Of a DNA stretch of 64,000 bases, positions 44,173 through 64,000 are shown piece by piece. The stretch is from NCBI RefSeq assembly GCF_964340395.1, contig NC_135551.1:13041003-13105002 (forward strand). Reading direction: 5' to 3'. The notes under the pieces are model-generated. The model was not told the DNA's origin. It searched no databases and was given only the letters and a program-made list of their open reading frames with translations. Source of the DNA: Glandiceps talaboti (Eukaryota > Hemichordata > Enteropneusta > Spengelidae). The position numbers and the translations under genes are program-made. Every line of letters starts with the position of its first letter. The stretch's first letter is position 1.

Positions 44173-45049
44173 GTCATCATTTTCTTAAAAATCGGCTGGC
44201 TCAATTGTAATGAAATTTGGAATATGTAATCTTTGGTGTAATGGCTAGACCTGATTAGGTTTTGAGCCAGATCTGTTAATGTTTAATTAGAGAAATTTGC
44301 ATATTAATGAAATCAAATAATTAAGCAATATCTTAAGACTGCATACTTCAATTTCAATATGATTTAGTACATTCGTTAAACATAACAACATACATTTGTC
44401 CTATAAAATGTGTTGATGTACCTTACAGTGTTAATGAATAATTTGCATAATTAATTATTTTCGGTAATTAGGCTATATCTTAAGAATACATACTTCAATT
44501 TCAATATAATTCAGTGCACACATTAACCATAACAATCGCATATGTCCTGTAAAGCTTGTTGATGTACCTTTCAGTGTTAATGAATAATTTGCATAGTAAA
44601 CGATTCTTGGTAATTAGGCTATATCTTACGACTGCATACTTCAATTTCAATACAATTCAGTACATACATTAACCATAACAAATTGTGTATGTCCTATAGG
44701 GTTAGTTCTGTACCTTACAGTTTTAATGAATAATTTGCATACTTAATGATTTTAGGTAACTAGGTTGTATCAAATTTCGTATAATATGGTACATATATCA
44801 ACCATAATAATACGCACCTGTCCTATGAAGTTTGTTGATACAACTTTTACCTTTAATGAGTACTTAGAATAATGAACGATATTCAGTAATTAAGCAGTAT
44901 CATGCGCTCTTCAAATTCCGTATAATTTGGCACATACATTAACATAAGAAAGCACGCTTGTCCAAAAAACAAAGCATGTTACCATAGTTTTTTTAGTTTA
45001 ATGAGTTATTAGTGATTCCCTAACGGGAGGTATTCAGTTTAAATCTGGT
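44053..45049 (+). mobile_element. Helentron-like non-autonomous element (full copy)
   Basis: Starts with an imperfect hairpin (ACCGCCCGTA-AGGG-TACGGGAGGT), then a CTGT microsatellite (44090-44173), a conserved block (GGCTGGCTCAATTGTAATGA ... CTGATTAGGTTTTGAG), then tandem copies of a 146-148 bp unit starting TTAATGAATAATTTGCAT at 44283, 44431, 44577, 44723, 44853 (shortened) and 44999. It ends CCCTAACGGGAGG, CAGTTTAAATCTGG. This order (5' inverted repeat, GTCY/ACAG-type microsatellite, 150-bp core repeats, short 3' end, insertion at TT) is that of DINE-1, pearl and related Helentron derivatives. No protein is encoded. Confidence 0.75.
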
Positions 45050-46024
45050 TGAGTATTGTAAAGATCACTGAGACGCAGTGTAGTACGTTTAAAAAAAAAT
45101 TTATTATCATTAAAGAGATTATTATTTCCAAAAAAAAATATTTCGGACATCCAGTTCCTCTTTGTAACCTTACTCTAGTTTATTTATTTTATTATAGCAA
45201 CGGCATCGTGTATATTAATGTTCAAATTCCGTTGATCCTGAATGGGAAATAGGAGATCTAAATTAGCTGCAGATACAGGTCATAAACTGTATCTAGTAAC
45301 ATTTGCTACCCATTGGTCCTCAACCCTTAAAAAAAAGTTGTGTGGTTCCGGTTACCCGACCCCACCTAGATTTTCACATCGCGCACAGCAACCAGAGAGA
45401 AAGTAATTTAAAATTCCCGTAAGTGACCTTATTTGGGGGTAAGTGTGCCGGTTCTTGATAGGGAAAATAATTGGCCGGGTAGAGCCATTAGAATACATTG
45501 GGAGGTAATTATAGGTATGTGCTATAAGTGATGCAGCAACCTGGTGTATCTGTGAGTGTGTATCCCTTGTTCTGCATCACCTATGGAACAAAACCTTTAG
45601 GAAGTTTGAAACCTAAATACTCATACCCAAATACCACGAATTGTATAAATGGCACAAACCCATCCTATCATATACTACTCACTACTGATGCTATCTGCGG
45701 ATAAAATCGACCACTTATTAACAAAGCAAAGGCACAAAGTGATTGACCAATTTGTAGTGATTATATTTGGTTGCTTGATGAAATAAAATGTCCCAGTTGC
45801 AGCTAGTGCAGGTTGAACATTAATCTTAATATCGTTAACAATCGTCCATTATTAAAATCAAACTAATAAAAAAGAAGAGCTGTTATCAAAGGGAGTTACC
45901 AGCAATCTTATCTGGAATGTGAATTCCTTTGATTAATTGAAATTGACACATTTGTGGTAATTTCTTTCTCCTCCTTTACTGATAAAACAATTAGAATATC
46001 CATGGAATAATAAAAACAAGTATC

Positions 46025-47940
46025 AACCAGATTTAAACTGAATGCCTTCCATAAGGTTGATATTAAGTTTTTTGTTCCTACACATAATAATTGCTGGAAT
46101 GCAACAACTTTGTTATAGTAGGCTATTAGTACATTATATACCCCTGAATTGGCAAAAAGGTGTGCCAAACTATAAGAAATCTGAAATGACTTTGTGATAT
46201 CAATCTATTAAACGTAGTGGAAGAGGTGTAATGGCTTTTTGAAATGAAATTATTCAAATTTACAGGGATACGCATACAGACATACATACATTTACCCATG
46301 CATACAGAACAAATATATGGATTGCTATTGGTAGCGTTTGAACATAATAAATTTATGCTCTATATCTGTGATTTTTGAAGTCTCAGTAAAACATAATAAA
46401 TTTATGCTCTATATCTGTGATTTTTGAAGTCTCAGTAAAAGTTAGTTGTCGTAAAAATTGTTCAAATGTCCGTTACCTATTCTCAGTACAAGAAAGCTTG
46501 ACTCGACTTCATACCGCCTTCCCTGATCCCCTACATACGTGCGATATGTACACTAGTTTCCACAGCAAATAATAAACACAATTCAAACCGTCGTAACATC
46601 GCTAGTATGCAGAAAGTTTACATACTTTATGGTAAGCATGATACCGGTCTATACTTTGATTCTATACAACTCGTTTAGGGCGGCAATACCCTTTATGTAA
46701 CATGCAGTTCAAGAATTTCGCGATGCACGCCACAATGAGGTGAATTTCCATGGCTCTCAAGTTCGTTTGGTTTCTCAAAATATAAAATTCAGATCTGGGC
46801 AGAAACATATCGATCGAAATACGTACCTTTTATACAAGCAACCCGAATACTTTGAACGGTTTATGAACAAAGCCAATCAATGTCTCGGAAAATTGGGGAA
46901 AATTTGACCCAATTAAACCACTGAGTAGTGACGAGTACACTGCCCAACATTGCTACACAGTAACAACATTTACTTATCTCATTGCATTGATGTGATAACA
47001 TGTTAATAGGAATAAATGCACGCGTTCTGGCAGTAAACTCGCCCTTAGTATCGAAAGATTTATATTTAAAAAAAGAGAGAAGAATTTTAATTTTGATCAA
47101 AGAAGAGATGGTATAGATTTATCTTGGCGAATTCTCCAGCACGAATTTTCAGTAGAAAGCTGGTGATGTCACCTGGACGTTGAAGCTGACCTGGTTTGAC
47201 CGACGATCTCCTCATGCATGCTTTCAGAAACAGAAATACGCGCGACTATCAAAAAAAGTAAAAACAAGATTTTCAATTTTGAAATAGTGAAGAGATGGTA
47301 TGAAGTTATGTAGGCGAAATCTCCAGTATGATTGCCTGCAGATGCGATCGTACGGCCAACCACACATGTAATAATGGGAAGCTTTTATAGAAAGTTGTAG
47401 CATAGATCTCATCGATCATGGTAAAGAAGGCGTTTTTAAGGCCAAGAAAAAAGTCCTTTTCTGGTGAGTTTGCATCACTTAAATACCCCGCCTTGATCTT
47501 CTTTTTTCTCATGTTTGTCCAGCCAATGCAGACTCCAGATTCAAGGGAAAACAAAAATAACTCTCCCTACATTAATTGCCACTTCAGGGAAGGCAACTGC
47601 AGAAGTCATCATGAACAATTAAAAAAAAAATTGCATCGTCACACCACGTGTAATTACCGAAAAATGCCAATATCTTATTAAAACTGAAAGCTACATCGAT
47701 AATAATTTCAAGACAGATGCGCTTAGGTATTGCAAATGTATGTAATAAATAATATCAAATTTGAAGCATGCATTCTTGATATATAGCCTAATTACCAAAA
47801 ACCATTAATTACGCAAAACCATTAATATTCAAGGTATGTTTACCAAAACCTATTCGTTTCTTGCCATTACACTAAGGAAGATGTCTACCAAATTTCGTTC
47901 GAATTACCTGTATTTTGTTTTCATTCGTATATAGAGTCGG
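46025..47940 (-). mobile_element. Helentron-like element, second minus-orientation long copy
   Basis: Same 3' terminus as the copy at 18323 (AACCAGATTTAAACTGAATG) and collinear similarity over most of its length, ending in the conserved block near 47845-47930 (GTTTACCAAAACCTATTCG). The microsatellite end is not visible, so the 5' tip is probably lost. Contains a perfect 49-bp tandem duplication at 46342-46439. Confidence 0.6.
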
Positions 47941-48839
47941 TGTGTCTGTACAGCTAAAATGATGTTGGTTTTGTGTTTCACTCATGGAACATGATATTTT
48001 TTACACACACACTCGGACAATTTCATATGCAAAGGAAACAATTACATAGACGCTATGCACAGTGAGGATGTAGAAGTAGTCAGGTTGATAGTCATGTTGA
48101 TTATCAGTTAGAAAATCAATAATTGGAGCCATTAAAATGATCAGGTTCGGTTTCATTAGAAGCCTGTTTTATTGCATTATGAAAGAATAACATTGCTTAT
48201 CAGTTTTCAATGTGATTGGGCAAAGGATCCTGCTACGTTCGGCGTGTCTCTGTTAATATGTTAGTCTAGAGTTGAAATATGTCTATCTTTGTGTGTGTGT
48301 GTGTGTCAAAAACGTAATGTCCCATCAGTGAAACATCAAACCCAAATCATTTTAGCTGTATCTACCAAAAATGTATGGACCAAGATAAACAGTCCATTTG
48401 TGACTCACAATCTTTCGACGAGTTTAGATAAACTCGACTGTAGAAGTAGGGATATATCAATACAGCAAAAAAAAAAACAAATACATGAATTATGGTGACT
48501 ACAGAAAGTTATGGCATTCGGGTACTTATACCCATATTCTAATATGAACAAGCTTCTCATCTGATACATTCAAAGCAATCATGTACAAGCAGAAATACAA
48601 CAATACTGAAGCAATAACTGAGAAATTACTTTGAAATGAAAACAAACAAACAATGTGTTTGCTTACAACTATATGCGTTCATGTCACATGGATATTAAAA
48701 CATAGCAAACATGAATATGTTTGTTCAATAAATGCAACATAATACAACATATGTGGGGGAAAAATCGTTGTTCATTTAATTATAGTCAATTCTGGAAGAT
48801 GGAAGGAAATGAAAGAAGTATTGTTGATTGTTCGGTTGG

Positions 48840-48932
48840 ATGTATATGTATGTATGTATATATGTATGTATGTATGTATGCACGCATGCATGCATGCATG
48901 CATGCATGTATGTATGTATGTATGTATGTATG

Positions 48933-48961
<29 letters not shown>
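48840..48961. repeat. ATGT microsatellite
   Basis: ATGT repeat with a central GCAT block. Confidence 0.95.
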
Positions 48962-48964
<3 letters not shown>

Positions 48965-49368
48965 GAAATGCATATGCCATAAGTTAGTCCGTATAAATAG
49001 ATGTAAAATCCGACGTTTCGAATAAAAAAATTCTTTATCAAGCTATTATCGGCGAGCTTCAGACATGTTAGGTAAACACCCGAACATATCTGAATGTTAT
49101 GGAACAGAACGACAACCGCGCGTGATTAACGGTTATACGTGTGAAAAGTTCTAATATTCACACGCACCAAATAGAACCCAATAGAACACGCCTGAAATTA
49201 AAAAAAAAACGATTAGACTTGAAATGATCTATTAATTCCAAGGGGTTCCAGCCTTCTAAGACGGACAATGATTTCCTCTTCCTTCAACCTCAATACTTTC
49301 TCATCACCAGAAACCTTACAAATTCCTGAAATAGACATATCTGATACACTGTGATCGTTGGTAATAAA

Positions 49369-49369
<1 letters not shown>

Positions 49370-49399
<30 letters not shown>

Positions 49400-49411
49400 T
49401 GTATGTATGTA

Positions 49412-49449
<38 letters not shown>

Positions 49450-49561
49450 TGCGTGCGTGCGTATGTATGTATGTATGTTTTTATGTATGTATGTATGTAT
49501 GTATGTATGTATGCATGTATGTATGTATGTATGTATGTATATGTGTGTGTGTGTGTGTGCG
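49370..49561. repeat. ATGT and GT compound microsatellite
   Basis: Two ATGT blocks around GT and GCGT blocks. Confidence 0.95.
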
Positions 49562-50194
49562 TGACTCTTTAAATTCCACATATGACATTCAAAATTAATA
49601 GCAAATGTCGGCAATCTAAATCTTGAAGGTAATGAAGTTGGTTTAGTATCTGTTTCCATGGCGACAATTTACAGTGAAGTTAATGGCGTTGAAAATCGTC
49701 GTCAAGAAGGAAGATCAAATTTTCTATTACTAAAAAAACACAGACTTGAGTTTGACATTGTGTTCGGGTTTCCGCTATGACGCATGTCCAGTACAATTGT
49801 AGCATCAACGATGTGATACAGATTTGGTGACGGCCGTGCCTTCGAAACAACAGCCTTTGGTCAAGTACAGGGAGGAGACAGGTAATGATTCGCACAACCA
49901 AAGACAGAAAGAGAAAGGGGTTTTGAATCGGAATAAACTACACAGTCTATATTATTTTGGTATCAATTAACATATAGTATATATATGCAAGTAGTCTAAT
50001 CATTGTTTGTGAAATTTGATGGAAAATATAAAAAAATGTATTAAATGTACATACAGACACAGACAAACACACAAATAAAGATAAAATTGAGAGAAAAGAA
50101 AATCACACACACAAAAAAAAATACTTTTGAAATCGACGTTTCCCGAAAGATGTAATGCTGGCTATTTAACTTGAACATTATCTTCTTCAGATAT

Positions 50195-59428
<9,234 letters not shown>

Positions 59429-59440
59429 TGCAATTTATTA

Positions 59441-59455
59441 CCACTAGATGGCGCC
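59441..59455 (+). promoter_or_regulatory. CTCF-like motif next to the anchor exon
   Basis: CCACTAGATGGCGCC fits the CTCF core CCASYAGRKGGCRSY at all 15 positions. It lies 13 bases upstream of the ATG of the proposed first oxidase exon. CTCF occurs throughout bilaterians; binding is inferred. Confidence 0.45.
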
Positions 59456-59774
59456 CTTGTCAGTTATCACAGTTCTTATTTAAAACACCATCATGTTGAC
59501 GAGGATTGTTTCATACTGAAAAATATAACGAATTTACGAAAACAATTTTTTTGGGGGGATATTGAGATAAAATAATCGGGAGTAGTAAAGTCAAAGAGGA
59601 TAAAGTATTTACATAATTATATCAAAACACAAGAAAATACACTTGATATACATATGTCAACTTAATAAATAAACAAATAACAACACAAACAGCATAATAA
59701 AATCTTACCGTAACGAAAACATTATAGGAGGAATGCAAGAACAAGACATGCATGATACCAGTGCATACATAAAG

Positions 59775-60240
59775 TAATGTACAAATTAGGTAATGTACAA
59801 ATTGGGTAATGTATAAACTAGGTAATGTACAAATAGGGTAATGTATAAACTTAGCAATGTATAAACTTGGCAATGTATAAACTAGGTAATGTACACACTA
59901 GGAAATGTGCAAACTAGGTAATGTACACATTAGTTAATGTACACACTAAGTAATGTACACATTAGGCAATATACAAATTAGGTAATGTACACACTGGGTA
60001 ACGTACAAACTAGGTAATGTACACATTAGGTAATGTGCACACTAAATAATGTACACAGGCAATGTACAAATTAAGTAATGTACATATTAGGTTATGTACA
60101 CACTATAGGTAATGTACACACTAGGTAATGTACAAATTAGTTAATACACACATTAGGTAATGTACACATTAGGTAATGTACAAACTAGGTAAAATGTACT
60201 AACTAGGCAATGTGCAGATTAGGCAAATGTACAAATTACT
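59775..60240. repeat. 16-bp minisatellite upstream of the oxidase
   Basis: About 28 degenerate copies of a 16-bp unit like AGGTAATGTACACACT. It starts about 350 bp upstream (minus-strand sense) of the putative anchor exon. Confidence 0.9.
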
Positions 60241-63200
60241 ATGCACGCAAGTCGCGTGACCAACACGTTGACGAATATAGACAGTTTTACGGCTCGAGTG
60301 CAATTCAGGTCGAACATTCCGTAGTCAGTTAATTTGTTGTTTGTATCGAAATAGTTTGAAAGTTCGTCTACCTGTTCAGTGACCCTTTCAGTAGGTCTAC
60401 GCATGCGTACAAGTGATTCCAACTTTAACATTCCTACTTTGGTAAGGACTACTTGCCTGAAGTATTATAACCGTACGACACACAATAACAAGCGTCGTGT
60501 CAATCAATGCATAGATAATATGAAAGCCCATAGTCCTTGCACACGGAGTAAGTGGGGACTCGATTCTGACAAATGTGCCTCTCCTTCCAGGGACAATGTC
60601 AGATTCGAGTACCGTACACGAAGCAGGACTAGATAGCCCCATTGCTACCATATATTTATATCTTTACGAAATACTGAGAACACCTCGCGAATTAAAAGGA
60701 GGGCATGCATATAAAACAAAATAATGTGTTTTCCAACTACTAGACATATTGAAGTATTTCTACTTGCAGTAAATTAACTTTATTCAATTACTACGCGGTC
60801 AGGGACAAATGTGAGTCACGGGTGATGTTCCCGAGCATATCGTTAGTTCTTAATAACGATTATTGATCATCGTCCAGGGTTGCAAACAATGCTAATATAT
60901 AATTGATATTTCTAACTCACCTGGAATCGTTAATCATCATGTTAACAGTTGCAGGAGATTCTAATATGTTTTTCAGGATAGGCTTGTAAGAGAAATAACT
61001 TAGTTTATCTAACTTTAGTGCGATATATAACAGGTTGTTGTAGACGTAAGCTGAACTTAAGGGCACCAAGTACTTTATTTCGAAACCATTTACATTATTT
61101 TGGTTCAGTTGTACTAACAGTTTAAAGAGGGATATTTTAGTGGAATGGTACCGTTAATCTCTCTGTAGAGATGATATATTATATGTTCGCGAAGTGGCTG
61201 CAAATTTTACCAACTTTTTACTTATTTACATTTCGCAGAATATAACTGGACCAGGTGTTCACAACGCCCACCCTATTTCAAATTTAATAAAAGTGTCAAC
61301 GTCATACAATGTCGTTTACCGCGAATAGTTTACTAGTATATACAGGGGGAATCTCACTGCTTTTTTCTGCGATCTATAATTCCGATATGTAAATATCAAC
61401 AACAATGTTTATAGTAATATCTGATACAGCCAAGTTTACCCCGCCTCGCCAAAACAGTGCGTCTCACAAACGTATTTTCTTTTTACCTTGGTTCATGCAG
61501 TATCGAAAGATAAGGACTACACTTTCAGACTTGTCGACTGTTCACAAATGAAAATAAATACAATGATCGATACACTGTTACTATCCATCGCATCGTACAT
61601 AAAGTACATTGACTACATTATATACATTTTCACCGGTCTCCAGTGGTAACAATTCGCTACAATTACTTGTATTTAGTGAACATTTGTAAAGTTACAACCA
61701 GGGAGTTAGAATCGACATGTCTGAAGTATTTTCCTATCAGTATTGAATGAAGTAGCATAACAAAAATACAATCTTGACACACCGTGGCTGTTTCGATGAG
61801 GTTAGGTAAAATCGGCTGTAGTGTTGTTCTCTGTCGTAACATCAAATCTTATCCGTTGTGGTCGTCGAAATTAATTATTTTAATACCAATTAAAAATTAC
61901 ACAACTAAAAAAAGCGCAGTTTATGTTCGAACTTAACGTCCATTCGAGGTCCATCTAATATGGCATCTCTCTGTAATGCATCCATGTTTACAGCACACGA
62001 CACAGCAAGTATATACAACACCAGTACTTGTACATAGATATGAAGTCGGACATTTTTTACAACTTAAAAGAACGTTAGATATTGATTGCGTGAAGTACTT
62101 ACCCACAAACGTACACAATATTATTGGTTTATATCAGCGTGACGGATGAACTTGTACCTATATACTGGATAATATTTCTGTTTCCTGCACCGTAACTCTA
62201 GAAGGTGTGCAATAACTCTGTGTGGAACACCGGCAATGCTGTAAGTATATGAGATGGTAAATGTCCCGTAAGTTTTATTCCTGTCAATCTACCATGTAGT
62301 AATTATACGCACGTGGTACCACGGACCGACCAAAGCAAACATATATTAACGTTCCGAGCATAACTCCATTGAGCGTCGTGTTATCTTAATATGGGGCACT
62401 AAGCCCTCTGTGGAGTTTTCGAATTCTCTTTACTTAGTAAGATCCTATAAGACCAACATTTCATTTTGCACGTAACAATTCTACACTACTGCGTTTTATA
62501 AGCTTTCATCTTTATAGAGCACCCCATCGTTCAATTGTATCCATAGCCAATACAGAAATATTTAACCGAGCTAAAAACGGTGCAGAATATAAATATACCA
62601 GTGTCTATTTTTAAGTTAACCACTTATCTGGATAGATGATAGATAACACTAAATAGATGATATCGGAAACCTAATATAGTTTCTGATACTGAATTCGTCT
62701 GTACGCATAAGCTGATGACCTTGGAACACCTTGTTAATGTTCTATTAACGCATTTTAAAAGTCGTGTACAGGCTGAGCTGGGAACGCTGTATAGAGAGGC
62801 GTTAGAACACGATGGGAGAAGTTCTCCGCTGGTCTCCCATTTAACGCTTCCCCCAAACAAACATACACACACCAAACAAACAAACAAACAAACAAACAAA
62901 CAAACAAATAATAAACAAACACTAACAATAAAAACCCAGTGGCATGTCAATCGGTAAGACAACACTGGGTTGCCAGAGGTTTGAGCACTCCCTAGGCCCC
63001 CATCATAACTTCACCCACCCACGGACGATTACCCCTTCCCGGAAGTACCGTTGGAGGGGGGGGGGGGGCACTGTGGTTCTAGCGGAGGATCAAGACGGAG
63101 CGGAACCGCTACAGTTGTTACAGTTAGGTCTGTTTTGGATTTTACGATTGGGTAGATGTTTTGAACTTGGGCCGCACACCTGATTTAACCCCCGTCTGAA

Positions 63201-64000
63201 AATTTGGGAACAACCCCCCCCCCCCTCCACCCGGGTGCTGTACCATTATCGATAACACCTTTTGACAAACATGTCTTTAAACGTGTGGTTATGACGATGG
63301 CGTTATTGAGGTGAATACGATTGAAATGATCAGTTTAATGCGTCATGCAGTACGTAGTTTCGAGCCTCGGTTTCGTCCAAAGTCTATCACTACCCGTTCA
63401 TTTTCAGTGTATCGCTGCCAACGTTAACCATAAGAGTTTGCCTAAGCTGTGTCACTAGTTAACTTTGTTTATAGCAATTCTTTCTACAACAGTTACTATG
63501 CATGCACCTATGTAGGGACTAACTTTACTTGAAGTTACAGGTCGATTTCTCGACTCGTGTCTTTGAAGTTTGCTTTTGTTTTCTCGTGACCACAGCTTCG
63601 AACTGTACCGTTAAATATCCCCTATATTAGACCACACGACTACGTAGAGTGTACATGCACACACACAATACGACGCAGTTGAAAATATTGGTGACACTAT
63701 ATCAGTGAATCGGGACTATTTATTTGTAAGCTGTACTTAGCAACAGTACTTTCGGTCTTGTTTAGTCCACTTAATAACGTTGACATCTACTCTTTATACC
63801 AGGTCTTTTAGTGTGTTTGTTTATCCCCTTTTTAAAGCGTTTTTTTCAGACTGAATACAAAACACATACATGTATTTGCGTAGGACTGACGTAATTTACA
63901 ACCGTCTGTTGGAATGTCAAGCATTCGCCCTAAATGTCACCTCAGAACTTGTAGCCCTCTCAAAGGAGTAAATGGTTAACACGCGTACGTACGTCCACAG
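60241..64000. other. Upstream of the oxidase, nothing recognised
   Basis: Includes an 80-codon region open on both strands (60379-60651), a CAAA repeat (about 62871-62908) and G/C runs near 63055-63225. No domain or convincing splice-bounded exon was found. Confidence 0.5.

Larger units (their letters stand above)
47941..50194. other. Intergenic, 3' side of the oxidase
   Basis: Microsatellites (listed separately) and AT-rich sequence. No gene recognised. Confidence 0.55.

Noticed and set aside
59775-60240. CRISPR-like periodic repeats
   Set aside because: Period is 16 bp with no spacers; a degenerate minisatellite in a eukaryotic genome.
60219-60651. Region open on both strands (70-85 codons)
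   Set aside because: Higher-complexity sequence but no domain, start context or splice partners that I could recognise.

Overview
This is a eukaryotic, invertebrate-type nuclear segment. Coding exons are short and widely separated, with GT/AG introns. Most of the DNA is AT-rich sequence full of microsatellites, minisatellites and decayed transposable elements. The element mix (Helentron-like elements with internal tandem repeats, a Penelope-like element with hammerhead ribozymes, CR1/L2-type retroposons, hAT-type and TA-flanked MITEs) fits a marine invertebrate, either deuterostome or lophotrochozoan. I cannot name the species from sequence alone.

Two real genes can be assembled, both on the minus strand. 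(1) A prostaglandin-E-receptor-like rhodopsin-family GPCR: exon 1 (38829-39689) encodes TM1-TM6 and ends at a GTAAGT donor at the end of TM6. About 27 kb away, exon 2 (about 11365-11572) encodes TM7 and helix 8 with the prostanoid-type Arg and a DPF-VY motif. A probable last exon (9130-9335) adds a hydrophilic tail in frame. (2) A FMN-dependent 2-hydroxyacid oxidase (HAO1/glycolate oxidase family): seven exons between 50195 and 57081 join without gaps into a 367-residue protein that keeps the HAO1 register, active-site Tyr, Lys, His and Arg included. A probable eighth, 5'-most exon (59331-59428) would add a transmembrane anchor. The C-terminus has no peroxisomal SKL-like signal, so this oxidase may have moved from the peroxisome to a membrane.

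Layout: 1-9129 is non-coding with a 31-bp minisatellite (about 2.4-3.5 kb) and several microsatellites. 9130-39.8 kb is the GPCR, whose giant intron holds a Helentron-like element (18.3-20.65 kb), DDE transposase remnants (22.0-22.4 and 26.5-26.7 kb), a hAT-like MITE (24.7-25.45 kb), a Penelope-like remnant with two hammerhead ribozymes and a 168-bp palindrome (29.3-30.5 kb), and reverse-transcriptase fragments (35.2 and 37.1 kb). 39.8-50.1 kb is intergenic and holds a nest of related Helentron-like copies (42.25-45.05 and 46.0-47.9 kb) plus very long CTGT, CT and ATGT arrays. 50.2-59.4 kb is the oxidase, whose introns carry long microsatellites, an inverted repeat starting at a splice donor, and a MITE. 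59.4-64 kb is upstream sequence with a CTCF-like motif and a 16-bp minisatellite.

The two genes do not form an obvious pathway. Most long open frames elsewhere are by-products of simple repeats. All family assignments were made by eye from motifs; no database search was run.
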